A stretch of 13,582 nucleotides of DNA from assembly GCA_023404095.1 (NCBI GenBank), contig JAEYDD010000034.1, forward strand, positions 1 to 13,582, written 5' to 3'. The stretch comes from Pseudomonadota bacterium (GTDB taxonomy: Bacteria; Pseudomonadota; Alphaproteobacteria; Rhizobiales; Rhizobiaceae). The notes under the pieces are model-generated. The model searched no databases, was not told the DNA's origin, and saw only the letters and a program-made list of their open reading frames with translations. Below, in pieces: positions 1 through 7,088 of this stretch. The position numbers were made by a program, and so were the translations under genes. The number at the start of each line of letters is the position of its first letter. Positions within the stretch are counted from its first letter, which is position 1.

Positions 1-2
1 TC

Positions 3-95
3 GACGGATGGATCGAGGATTACAACGAAATCCATCCCCATTCCGCCCTCAAGATGGCTTCCCCTCGGCAGTTCATCAGGGCTAAATCAAACTAG
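3..95 (+). CDS. IS3-family transposase (OrfB), C-terminal end, cut by window edge
   Basis: The frame opening at the left edge encodes 30 residues containing WIEDYNEIHPHSALKM and SPRQFIRA before a TAG stop. This matches the extreme C-terminus of the DDE integrase (OrfB) of IS3-family elements, where the pattern DYN..HPHSALKM.SPR.F is common in the IS2-like group. The catalytic DDE residues would lie upstream, outside the window, so I cannot say whether the transposase is intact. A likely terminal inverted repeat follows within 35 bases. The family is clear; the IS2-like subgroup is inferred from this tail and the terminal repeat. Confidence 0.85.
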   Translation, partial: DGWIEDYNEIHPHSALKMASPRQFIRAKSN

Positions 96-100
96 CCGAT

Positions 101-127
101 CTGTCCGATGAAACGGGGAGCACTCCA
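101..127 (+). repeat. Probable right terminal inverted repeat of the IS3-family element
   Basis: Just after the transposase stop comes a segment starting CTGTCCGATG and ending GGGAGCACTCCA. Read from the outside on the other strand it begins TGGAGTGCTCCCCG, which has the form of IS2-like IS3-family ends (TGGA.TG.CCCC). The element would therefore end at about base 127. The left end lies outside the window, so the pairing cannot be tested here. Confidence 0.55.
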
Positions 128-145
128 CTATCTGCCAAGGGCTTT

Positions 146-172
146 CCGGTCCAACTAGTTCGGATGGACCGG
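146..172. repeat. Perfect 8-bp dyad (ccggtcca / tggaccgg)
   Basis: CCGGTCCA at 146-153 and TGGACCGG at 165-172 are perfect inverted repeats separated by 11 bases. No T-run follows, so it is not a clear intrinsic terminator. It lies between the IS end and the first gene. It could be an operator-like dyad, a hairpin in the leader of the next gene, or chance in GC-rich DNA. Confidence 0.4.
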
Positions 173-317
173 CCACGCGCTGCCATGTTCCGTTCGGGTG
201 CCGGGAAGGAGGGGTCGGGCGACGGGCTGTGTTGTCCGGAAGGTTTTTGTTGGCAGTCAACCGTGTTTTTTGTGCCATACATATCTGCTTCGCGCTGTAA
301 GGACTCGAATTCATACC

Positions 318-623
318 ATGAACGACAAAGCCATCGAAACTCTCACTGGAAGATATTTCACGCTCGATGATGCAGACGGCAGCTATAGCTGCGGCCAGAT
401 CATTCGCCTCGCCACCGCGGGCGTGTACTTCGTTCGCTTCGAAGGCAACGAGGTGACGCTCCCATTGGAACTCGTATCCATCGCGGAAATGCTTGAGACC
501 ACAGATGAGGAGTATAGGCGTTGGCGGTTCTTTGACACTCTCGAGGAAAGAGACAAGTGGATCGAATGGCTGGATGCACCATCCAAGCCGAGGGTCGTTT
601 CACTCGTTAAGCCTCCCAAGTAG
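318..623 (+). CDS. Hypothetical protein, 101 aa, small beta-rich protein
   Basis: I do not recognise a named family. The start at 318 gives a protein beginning MNDKAIETLTGRYF; the frame is open upstream to 198, but that extension is Cys- and Arg-rich and looks non-coding. The first half alternates short hydrophobic strands (SCGQIIRLATAGVYFVRFEG, PLELVSIAEM) and could form a small SH3-like barrel. The second half is charged and aromatic (RRWRFFDTLEERDKWIEWL) and probably helical. There is no signal peptide or membrane segment, so it is likely cytosolic. No strong ribosome binding site precedes the chosen ATG. It stands alone between the IS end and the next small gene. Confidence 0.6.
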   Translation: MNDKAIETLTGRYFTLDDADGSYSCGQIIRLATAGVYFVRFEGNEVTLPLELVSIAEMLETTDEEYRRWRFFDTLEERDKWIEWLDAPSKPRVVSLVKPPK

Positions 624-805
624 TCCCTTCCCCTCGAACCAAGTATTGAAACGTTGGTGCCGATTTAGAAACTCGCGTACCCCTCCTACGTCAAATGACA
701 TAGACACTAGCCTACTATCGCCGCACAATGCCCCATCGCTTCCACATGCATGGCAGGAACGACAGGGAGATGGCAGCTTCCGCCCCAACCGAGGGAGAGG
801 AAGTC

Positions 806-1066
806 ATGTCCAAGACCTTCGAGTATGATGCAGCAGGTTATCCTGTATTCCCATGTGGGTCCAACACACGGATGTTCAGCCCGGATGATCTGAACCGCCT
901 CCAACACATTTTCGAAGACTGCCTTGCAGAATGCGGGATGAAAGCCGATAGTGAACTCGCGGAGTCGCTGGGAAGTGCAATCATACGCCTATATTCACAA
1001 GGTCAGCACGATCCGGCCTTTATCAAGGCGACTCTGCTGCCGCCTTACAAGCGGCGATCACGCTAG
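806..1066 (+). CDS. Hypothetical protein, 86 aa
   Basis: The start at 806 (MSKTFEYDAAGYPVF) is chosen because GAGGGAGAGG at 791-800 places a good ribosome binding site 5-9 bases upstream; the longer frame from 728 lacks one. The middle (MFSPDDLNRLQHIFEDCLAE through ELAESLGSAIIRLYSQG) looks like two amphipathic helices, and the C-terminus is basic (PPYKRRSR). It resembles the many short orphan proteins of rhizobial genomes, but I cannot assign a family or function. There is no signal peptide or membrane segment. About 180 bases without a recognisable gene separate it from the previous one. Confidence 0.65.
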   Translation: MSKTFEYDAAGYPVFPCGSNTRMFSPDDLNRLQHIFEDCLAECGMKADSELAESLGSAIIRLYSQGQHDPAFIKATLLPPYKRRSR

Positions 1067-1236
1067 CCGCGCAAACCCTACCTTAGTACTCAGCAGGGAC
1101 ACCTGCCTTCCGAGACGGGTGGCGACTTTCGTTCGGAGAGCACATAGGCATAAGCCTGTAGACATGGCAGTCCGTACGATCTGCAGCATATTGCAATACG
1201 ACGCGGCGGATATTGGTGCAGTGATTCCGCCCAGGG

Positions 1237-1412
1237 CTAGTACCCGCTTTCCACGTGAAGGGGGGCAGCACCCGGGTTAGAAACTCCCGCAGGCGAAGCC
1301 GCGGTCTTATCCTGTGCCTGCGCGACGGCTGCGGTCTTGCCCAGCGCCAACCCGGTTGCTGCCCCACCCACGGTTCCAAGAACTCGCGGCGACTGATCTT
1401 CGACTGGCGCAT
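1237..1412 (-). pseudogene. Frameshifted Tat signal peptide of a lost exported protein
   Basis: From an ATG at 1412, with AGGAAG 6 bases upstream, the frame reads MRQSKISRREFL and then turns into nonsense. The next frame continues GTVGGAATGLALGKTAAVAQ. Joined by restoring one missing base near 1378-1382, this is a textbook twin-arginine signal peptide: SRREFL motif, hydrophobic Gly/Ala-rich core, and an AQA-type cleavage site. The mature part stops after about 25 residues at 1237, with no recognisable domain. A Tat-exported protein, often a cofactor-bearing oxidoreductase, has thus been both frameshifted and truncated. It follows a hydrolase relic on the same strand. The original enzyme cannot be named from what remains. 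Confidence 0.6.
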
Positions 1413-1461
1413 GAGGACTTCCTGTTCGATGCTGCAACTTCAGAACTGCCATGGCAGGAAT

Positions 1462-1644
1462 CTAGGCGTAACCGCGATCGGTCTTCAGCATTCGACCGAG
1501 GCCGGGGAATGGGAAGTGGGAGCCGAGCACCGGGATACGGTCGGCGACTGCCCTGTCGAAGATGCGCCGGCGGGAGGCGAGCCGGTCTCCTTGTCGCGGT
1601 CGGGGTCAGTAAGCCAGGGATTGTCGACGTTGACGACGTATGTG
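1462..1644 (-). pseudogene. Metallo-beta-lactamase-fold hydrolase, C-terminal relic
   Basis: Two frames on the minus strand join into one sequence. The first gives VVNVDNPWLTDPDRDKETG; after a one-base shift near 1575 it continues ASRRRIFDRAVADRIPVLG, then SHFPFPGLGRMLKTDRGYA, an in-frame TAG, and IPA. The pattern (D.DP....RR..fDRavADRIpV.GsHFPFPGLGR......GYAwIP) is the C-terminal signature of MBL-fold metallohydrolases common in proteobacteria. The TAG sits where a Trp codon is expected, consistent with TGG to TAG. The N-terminal half with the HxHxDH zinc motif is absent; a LysR relic of opposite orientation begins there. The gene is non-functional. Confidence 0.6.
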
Positions 1645-1659
1645 GGACCCCAGGTGGCA

Positions 1660-1961
1660 CGCTCGTCACATGCAGTTCGACAAGGGGGCGAAGAAATAGA
1701 AGTAACTCCGAGAGGCCGCCTTACGGCAGTTCCGCGCACAATGAACTGCAATCTGCATTGGCGGGCCGAGGAATCGCCCATGTATTGGATGACTACGCCA
1801 AGCCGCATGTCCAAACCGGCCCGCTAGTGGAGCTTCTCTCCGAGTGGAGCCTCACTCTCCCGCACTGGTTTCTATACTATCCCAGCCGCCGCCTCCCGAG
1901 CGCCGTCATGCGCGCGTTTCTCGACCACATGAAGAATTACGACTGGCAGCCCAGCGACTGA
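1660..1961 (+). pseudogene. LysR-family transcriptional regulator, 3' relic
   Basis: The last 70 or so residues before the stop at 1961 (NELQSALAGRGIAHVLDDY, PHVQTGPLVELLSEWSL, LPHWFLYYPSRRLPSAVMRA) are a clear match to the C-terminal end of the LysR substrate-binding domain. Just upstream, a different frame carries EIEVTPRGRLTA, the strand that normally precedes that segment, and a third frame reads QFDKGAKK before a stop. At least two frameshifts therefore separate the pieces. The HTH domain and most of the effector domain are missing. A promoter-like element for the next operon follows about 75 bases downstream. I am confident of the family and of its broken state. Confidence 0.75.
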
Positions 1962-2035
1962 CGCCGTTCCGGCTGGCGCCAAATGGCTATCCTCCTTCCG
2001 AGCGACGAGCATTTCCTCCAGGTCTGGCAGGCGCT

Positions 2036-2060
2036 GGAACGATCAAGCGAGCAGTGCATT
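2036..2060 (+). promoter_or_regulatory. Candidate EcfG/RpoE2-type promoter before the four-gene operon
   Basis: GGAAC at 2036-2040 is followed after 16 bases by CATT at 2057-2060, so TT lies 18 bases after GGAAC, as in the alphaproteobacterial general-stress consensus (GGAAC-N16-17-CGTT). Transcription would start near 2067, just before the AGGAG at 2073 and the start codon at 2091. The -10 differs from consensus at one position and from the sites elsewhere in the window (GGTT or TGTT), so this is the weakest of the set. Confidence 0.4.
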
Positions 2061-2090
2061 TCACTTTGGAAAAGGAGATAGGCAGGCTAC

Positions 2091-2897
2091 ATGGGTGCAA
2101 CCGCAAGAGACGAAAATGCCTGGTGGACTATCCACCGGGGTGCGTCGCCCATCATTGGGACAGCCATTCATGATGGCCACCATGTGCGGGACGACGTCGT
2201 TTCGAAGATGACGGTCGCAGAAGACGAGCGATTACGCGAAGAAGATCCCTTCACTGCAATGATGATCGGTGACCTTCGAAACCAGATCATAGTTCATCGA
2301 TCACGCTTCGAGGTGGACCTCAACAGGCCACGAGAGTCAGCGGTCTACCTCCGGCCGGAACAGGCTTGGGGCATGAAGATATGGCGCAAGACTCCGTCCC
2401 GGGCCACGCTGGAAAGTTGTCTCGTGGTCCATGATGCATACTACTCGATGCTCGAGACCTATTTGCGCGGCGTCGTGGCACAGTACGGCTCATTTGTCGT
2501 GCTGGACGTCCACAGCTATAACCACCTTCGTGACGGGCCGACGGCGAAGGCTACGCATCCTGACATCGCGCCAGAGATCAACATCGGCACTTTTTCCATA
2601 GACCGTAATCGGTGGAACCCGATTGTAGAGGCATTCACGAGCTTTGCGCGAGACTTCGACTTTTTGGGCCGTCGCCTCGACGTTCGCGAGAATATTGCAT
2701 TTCAGGGACGTGGAGAGCAGACCAGGTTCATTCATCAACAATTTCGCTCCAACGGTTGCGCCATCGCCATCGAGTTCAAGAAATTCTTTATGGACGAGTG
2801 GACCGGGGTTCCTGACCTGGAGGGCATTGCGGCCTTACGCGCTCTAGTAGCAGGGTCGGTGCCTGTGCTCGAAAAGGCGCTGAAGGAGGTTTCATGA
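2091..2897 (+). CDS. N-formylglutamate amidohydrolase-family protein (FGase), 268 aa
   Basis: A member of the FGase family (HutG-like zinc hydrolases), which cleave N-formyl-glutamate or related N-acyl amides. Visible motifs are an HDGH loop (residues 27-30, the likely first zinc site), RFEVDLNR (72-79), the signature FGase strand, LDVHSY (138-143), a second metal-binding segment, and IAIEFKKFFMDEWTG (225-239) carrying a conserved acidic residue. The length is normal. There is no signal peptide, so it is cytosolic. The start at 2091 keeps the family's usual N-terminus (AWWTIHRGASPII); AGGAG at 2073-2077 is rather far upstream. It is the first gene of the operon and overlaps the next by ATGA. 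No hut genes are nearby, so histidine breakdown is unlikely; a peptide or amino-acid conjugate is a more plausible substrate. Confidence 0.88.
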   Translation: MGATARDENAWWTIHRGASPIIGTAIHDGHHVRDDVVSKMTVAEDERLREEDPFTAMMIGDLRNQIIVHRSRFEVDLNRPRESAVYLRPEQAWGMKIWRKTPSRATLESCLVVHDAYYSMLETYLRGVVAQYGSFVVLDVHSYNHLRDGPTAKATHPDIAPEINIGTFSIDRNRWNPIVEAFTSFARDFDFLGRRLDVRENIAFQGRGEQTRFIHQQFRSNGCAIAIEFKKFFMDEWTGVPDLEGIAALRALVAGSVPVLEKALKEVS

Positions 2898-4768
2898 GGA
2901 CCTCGTCAGCCGCCAACGCTTCTCCTCTCTCTGTCGACGACGTTCTCGCAGCTCTGGAAACGGGCAGACCGATCCGCTTGGAATTCGAAGGCGGCCGCCT
3001 GCATGTGGACCGCCCCCTGCCATTTCTGTGTTTGCATATCGGGGATGCCGATGAGCACCCCGTTGCTCACGAGATGGCGGCGTCACAGGCATCGTACTTG
3101 CTCACCAGAAACGCCGACGAAGCCGCACTTATTATCAAACCCATTGCCACTGCTATGGGAAAGCGGTTCGGCACATTCTTACTGCTTGATATCGACGAGC
3201 TCCAACGTGATCGGCTGATTTCCGAAGACGCGCCATTCCTGCAACCATTTGAGGTCACGCTGTCCGCTACCGGAGAGCCCTCATCCAAAAACGGCGTGAC
3301 GGCCTTTCGTGCATCTATCAACACATTCAAGTCTCGATTTCGGACACCGCGCATCGAGCTTCTCAAAGCCGACGACGATCCCTGCGCGCGGCCTGAGCTT
3401 TTGCGTCTGGGCATCCCGCTATTAACACTGCGATTTGCACCCATTTATCGCGTTCCCAAATCCGAAGACATTTACCCGGAGCTTAGAGAACGCCTCGTCG
3501 GCAACTTCCTCGACGCCTCACTCCAAGCGTTTTCTGCGTACCTAACTGCAGAAGGCTTTCCCTCACCGCCCACCCATCGGGCGTTTGGACGCAAAGCGTT
3601 CGTGGATGCAGTGGAACGGGCCGACAGGAACTTGGACAGGATAGCCTCCAGCTTCGACCTCTTGTTTGCGGTCACACCGATTAATGCGAATGCGGCCTGG
3701 GTGGAGTTTAAAAGCAATCATTGCGACCGGGTGCCGCGCTTCCTATATCGCCCGCTCTCGCTGCTAATTGATCGCGAGAAGCGAAACCTGTACTCGATCT
3801 CGCTGGACCGATTAGAAGATCCCGTATTGCAATACATCTATCGGGAGAAGAGACAGGAGCTTGACCTCCAGCTCACCTTGATCGCGGAACGCGAAAGTGT
3901 TCGATTTACAGATCTCGGACGCGTTCTTTACGGTCCTGTCGAGCCCTCATTGCTTGATGCAGCAAATGAACTGCTTCAGGCAACGGGAGACGCGAAGCTG
4001 TCTATGTCTTCCACCCACGCCGACAAGGTCGGCTGTTCATTCGTCGAGCGGCGGGCTCGGGATATGATGGCGACTTATCGTCTCCGAAACGAGACCTTCA
4101 ACCCCATCATCGAAGTCCGAAACGATGTGCCCTCGGGCCTCATGGTGTCCGGCAACCGTCTAGTCATTTCGCGCCGCACGGAAATGATGCGTCATCGCGT
4201 CGACGCCCTCTTGAGCCACGAAGTCGGGGTCCATCTGCTGACATATTTCAACGGATCCGCGCAGGGACTACGTGTGTTTCGGACCGGGCTTGCCGGCTAT
4301 GAGGCTATGCAGGAAGGGCTTGCGGTTTTTGCGGAGTATCTGGCAGGCGGCTTCACTCAGGAAAGACTGCGACAACTGGCATTGAGGGTCGTCGGCTGTC
4401 ACATGATGCTGGGCGGGGCTTCATTCATTGAAGCCTTTCGCAAAATGACAGTCAACTATCACCTTGATGAGGAGGCAGCATTCGCTCTCTTGCTGCGTAT
4501 TTATCGCGGGGGCGGTTTTTCTAAGGATGTGATCTACCTCCGCGGCCTTCTTGTCCTTCTCACTCACCTGAAATCTGGCGGCGCACTGGACCCATTCTGG
4601 ATGGGAAAGATATCCGCTGCCCACTTCAGCATCATGGAAGAACTCGGAGCTCGCGGATTGCTGAAGCCACCAGTTTTGCGACCACTCTGCCTTGAGCATG
4701 AGTTGGGCCGCTCACGATTGGAGCGCTCCCGAACGGGACTGACACCGTTGGCCATGCTGGAACCTTAG
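2894..4768 (+). CDS. DUF1704/MATCAP-type metallopeptidase (QEGLA motif protein), 624 aa
   Basis: This belongs to the family annotated 'flavohemoglobin expression-modulating QEGLA motif protein' (DUF1704), whose eukaryotic relatives (MATCAP) are tyrosine carboxypeptidases acting on tubulin. The catalytic core is visible: SHEVGVH, with H442-E443 and H447 as the unusual HExxxH zinc site, followed by the name-giving QEGLA at 473-477, where E474 is a likely third ligand. The roughly 300-residue N-terminal half has no motif I recognise and may bind substrate. There is no signal peptide or membrane segment. AAGGAGGT at 2883-2890 lies just before the start, and the ATG overlaps the FGase stop, so the two are translationally coupled. 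The older name refers to a regulatory effect; the sequence itself says peptidase. Family call firm, substrate unknown. Confidence 0.88.
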   Translation: MRTSSAANASPLSVDDVLAALETGRPIRLEFEGGRLHVDRPLPFLCLHIGDADEHPVAHEMAASQASYLLTRNADEAALIIKPIATAMGKRFGTFLLLDIDELQRDRLISEDAPFLQPFEVTLSATGEPSSKNGVTAFRASINTFKSRFRTPRIELLKADDDPCARPELLRLGIPLLTLRFAPIYRVPKSEDIYPELRERLVGNFLDASLQAFSAYLTAEGFPSPPTHRAFGRKAFVDAVERADRNLDRIASSFDLLFAVTPINANAAWVEFKSNHCDRVPRFLYRPLSLLIDREKRNLYSISLDRLEDPVLQYIYREKRQELDLQLTLIAERESVRFTDLGRVLYGPVEPSLLDAANELLQATGDAKLSMSSTHADKVGCSFVERRARDMMATYRLRNETFNPIIEVRNDVPSGLMVSGNRLVISRRTEMMRHRVDALLSHEVGVHLLTYFNGSAQGLRVFRTGLAGYEAMQEGLAVFAEYLAGGFTQERLRQLALRVVGCHMMLGGASFIEAFRKMTVNYHLDEEAAFALLLRIYRGGGFSKDVIYLRGLLVLLTHLKSGGALDPFWMGKISAAHFSIMEELGARGLLKPPVLRPLCLEHELGRSRLERSRTGLTPLAMLEP

Positions 4769-4779
4769 AGGAGAGTACG

Positions 4780-5823
4780 ATGCGCATTGGGTTTTTCGTC
4801 AACTCCATCGAAGGGGAGACACCGAACTTCACCACCACGGGGCTTGCCCTCGCTGCAGTCATGCGAGGCCACGATGTGTGCTACCTCACACCTGAAGACT
4901 TCGTGCTTCGACCGGACGACAGCCTGTGCGTACAAAGCCGTGCACTTCCGTCGAAACGATTCCGCAAAGCCGAAAGCCTGCACTTGGCTCTACAGAATGA
5001 AACCACCGTCGACGTGATGAGCGTGACAGATCTTGACGTCGTCTTTCTCCGCAACGACCCCTCGCTGGACATTCGGGAAAGACCCTGGGCCGCCCATGTG
5101 GGGGCGATGTTCGGTCGCCTTGCCGCCGCCCGCGGTGTGATCGTGGTCAATGACCCTGACGGGCTCGCGCTAGCGCAAAACAAGCTCTATTTCCAAGGTT
5201 TTCCACGGGAAGTTCGGCCAGAGACGCTCATCTCAAAAAGTATCGACGAGATGCGAGTGTTCATTGACGCGCACACAACCGGTGTGATCCTCAAGCCGTT
5301 GCAGGGATCCGGTGGAAAGCATGTTTTCAAAATCGGCTCGCCGGAAGAGGTCAACCTCAATCAGATTTTCGAAGCCGTCAGTGGCGAGGGTTATCTCATC
5401 ACGCAAAGCTATTTGCCAGCATCAACTCAAGGTGACATTCGGCTGTTTCTGATGAACGGGCGGCCATTGGAGAAGGAGGGCATCTATGCCGCAATCCGGC
5501 GCGTACCCGCTGAAGGAGAGGTGCGGTCCAACATCCATGCAAGCGGGACGGCTGTTCCCGTCGAGATAACGCCGGAGATACTCGCAATCGCAGAAATGGT
5601 ACGACCCAAGCTTGTTGAGGACGGCATGTTTCTTGTGGGTCTGGACATTGTCGGAGACAAGATACTCGAAATCAATGTGTTCACACCGGGCGGCCTTAGC
5701 ACGATGCACGAACTCTACGAAGTTGACTTTGCAGGAATTGTGATCGAGGCATTGGAAAATAAGGTCGCTCATCGAACTGCGTACGAGGGGCAAATCGGGA
5801 ACAGGATACTGGCTACCTTGTAG
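4780..5823 (+). CDS. Glutathione synthase-like ATP-grasp ligase, 347 aa
   Basis: An ATP-grasp enzyme of the GshB type, which joins a carboxylate to an amine through an acyl phosphate at the cost of ATP. The N-terminus (MRIGFFVNSIEGETPNFTTT) is the GshB-like N-domain. VNDPDGLALAQNKLYFQGFP matches the GshB interdomain region. The lid carries ILKPLQGSGGKHVF (170-183; K172 and the Gly-rich loop bind ATP). GLDIVGDKILEINVFTPGG (287-305) holds the metal ligands E297 and N299. At 347 residues it is longer than typical GshB (about 316). An AGAGGAGAG site lies just before the ATG, 11 bases after the upstream stop. Its place between a peptidase and an amidohydrolase suggests a dedicated amidoligase rather than the housekeeping glutathione enzyme, but that is inference. 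Confidence 0.88.
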   Translation: MRIGFFVNSIEGETPNFTTTGLALAAVMRGHDVCYLTPEDFVLRPDDSLCVQSRALPSKRFRKAESLHLALQNETTVDVMSVTDLDVVFLRNDPSLDIRERPWAAHVGAMFGRLAAARGVIVVNDPDGLALAQNKLYFQGFPREVRPETLISKSIDEMRVFIDAHTTGVILKPLQGSGGKHVFKIGSPEEVNLNQIFEAVSGEGYLITQSYLPASTQGDIRLFLMNGRPLEKEGIYAAIRRVPAEGEVRSNIHASGTAVPVEITPEILAIAEMVRPKLVEDGMFLVGLDIVGDKILEINVFTPGGLSTMHELYEVDFAGIVIEALENKVAHRTAYEGQIGNRILATL

Positions 5824-5833
5824 GACCACGGCG

Positions 5834-6847
5834 ATGGAAACAGACATTCCGGAGGAAATTGATCTGGTCTACGTCACCGACCGTGATCCAGGTATCAGTC
5901 GTCTGCGTCGGGGCCGTGGATTTTGCTATCGCCTGCCGTGCGGGGCCTATGTCAACGATGAGCGCATGAAGCAGCGCATCGCATCACTGGCATTGCCTCC
6001 TGCATATCGCGATGTCTGGATCTGCTTGGATGAGAGAGGGCACCTCCAAGCGACAGGACTCGATGATCGCGGGCGCAAACAGTATCGCTATCATCCTAGT
6101 TGGTCAACGTTCAGCAATGGCATTAAATTTGGCCAGCTGGTGGATTTTGGCAGAGTGCTGCCAAAGGTTCGCCGGCGCATACGACGACATTTGACTGGAC
6201 CGATCACCGACATCAACACAGTCTTGGCGGGCCTCGTGACAGTACTGGACGAGGGACAAATTCGAGTGGGAAACCGATTTTACGCCGCCGAGAACAAAAC
6301 CTACGGGGCGACGACACTGTTGAAGCGGCACCTCCAGCTTCACGACGACGGTATCGAATTGCGCTTCACGGCAAAGGGCGGGAAACGAGTGCGCCGAACT
6401 TTGCACAACCCGCGACTACATAGGTTGCTGGAAGCGATTGCCGACCTTCCAGGTCGAGAGCTTTTTGTGTGGAAAGACGGGGATATAGTTCGTCCGGTCG
6501 ATTCAGGACGCCTAAACAGCTACCTAGCTGAGAGTGCAGGGATCGGCATTTCTGCAAAGACTTTCCGCACATGGGCTGGAAGTCTCGCCGCTTTCACTGA
6601 AGGCATTCGGGCGATCGAGCGAGGCGACCGGGCAACTATGCGACGCATGAGTGAGGCCGCAGCACGCGTCCTTCACAATACTCCGGCGATTTCCCGCGCA
6701 AGTTATGTCCATCCTGCCATCCTGTCGCTGGCTGATCCGGCAACTGCGTTGCCGCGGGCGTCGTTCGACGTTCTCCATCCAACGCGCGGTCTTAGGGCGG
6801 ATGAGAATCGCATGCTAGCGTTCTTGGAGCGGACGAGCCCAAAGTAG
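5834..6847 (+). CDS. DNA topoisomerase IB (poxvirus-type), 337 aa
   Basis: A bacterial type IB topoisomerase, which relaxes supercoils by nicking one strand through a 3'-phosphotyrosine. The catalytic set is complete: R144 in IRVG, K181 in RFTAKGGK, R245 in KTFRTWAGS and the nucleophile Y291 in AISRASYVHPAIL. The N-terminal clamp domain (YHPSWSTFSN and the preceding RGRGFCY region) and the segment RFYAAENKTYGATTL are typical. Length is normal for the family. It starts 10 bases after the ligase stop with only a weak ribosome binding site, so it is probably expressed from the operon transcript. Why a topoisomerase travels with peptide-amide enzymes is unclear; I know of similar neighbourhoods in other rhizobia, but cannot check them here. 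No convincing terminator follows. Confidence 0.9.
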   Translation: METDIPEEIDLVYVTDRDPGISRLRRGRGFCYRLPCGAYVNDERMKQRIASLALPPAYRDVWICLDERGHLQATGLDDRGRKQYRYHPSWSTFSNGIKFGQLVDFGRVLPKVRRRIRRHLTGPITDINTVLAGLVTVLDEGQIRVGNRFYAAENKTYGATTLLKRHLQLHDDGIELRFTAKGGKRVRRTLHNPRLHRLLEAIADLPGRELFVWKDGDIVRPVDSGRLNSYLAESAGIGISAKTFRTWAGSLAAFTEGIRAIERGDRATMRRMSEAAARVLHNTPAISRASYVHPAILSLADPATALPRASFDVLHPTRGLRADENRMLAFLERTSPK

Positions 6848-6931
6848 CGTGTCCGTGCTCGGTCATCGACCCTTCACAAGTAATTGGAACGAAACACGCC
6901 AGGGGCGCGCGACGCGCGCAAGGAACTTGCG

Positions 6932-7023
6932 CTAGCCGCCGATCACCGCGTGCTCGCCTCGGATGGCGGCGAGCGCCACCTTTGCCTTGAAAGCCGGGCT
7001 ATGGTTCGCGGTCGTCTCGTCAT
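6932..7023 (-). pseudogene. IS3-family OrfA, N-terminal relic
   Basis: From an ATG at 7023, with AGGAG five bases upstream, the frame starts MTRRPR. After restoring one lost base near 7006 it continues NHSPAFKAKVALAAIRGE, the well-known N-terminus of IS3-family OrfA (HTH protein needed to form the frameshifted transposase). It ends after 30 codons at a TAG at 6932, so the helix-turn-helix and everything downstream are gone. The element's left end lies upstream. This is a truncated and frameshifted insertion sequence, deleted on its 3' side just after the topoisomerase gene. Confidence 0.7.
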
Positions 7024-7063
7024 GGTTTCTCCTGTTCCCGGCATCTAAGCCGAAGTCAGGCAG

Positions 7064-7088
7064 AAATTCCAATTATCCTAGCTGTGCA
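7064..7088 (-). repeat. Probable left terminal inverted repeat of the OrfA-bearing IS relic
   Basis: Read on the minus strand, the segment upstream of OrfA begins TGCACAGCTAGGATAATTGG at 7088 and leads into the OrfA ribosome binding site. IS3-family ends begin with TG and lie 40-70 bases before orfA, as here. The partner end is missing, so the exact boundary is a guess. Confidence 0.4.

Noticed and set aside
1255..1961. Two long overlapping plus-strand frames (190 and 215 codons) that look like genes.
   Set aside because: Only the last third has family similarity (LysR); the rest is antisense to the MBL and Tat relics and has an Arg/Ser-rich, non-protein composition.
1983..2081. A 33-codon frame starting MAILLPSDEHFLQVWQAL just before the FGase gene, a possible peptide substrate of the operon.
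   Set aside because: It has no ribosome binding site and overlaps the candidate promoter and the FGase ribosome binding site, so translation from the operon transcript is not possible if that promoter is used.
5422..5847. A 141-codon minus-strand frame.
   Set aside because: It is antisense to the ATP-grasp gene, whose motifs are complete.
6905..6919. GCGCGC-GAC-GCGCGC hairpin after the topoisomerase gene as a terminator.
   Set aside because: The stem is short, self-complementary GC alternation with no T-run; chance in GC-rich DNA is likely.
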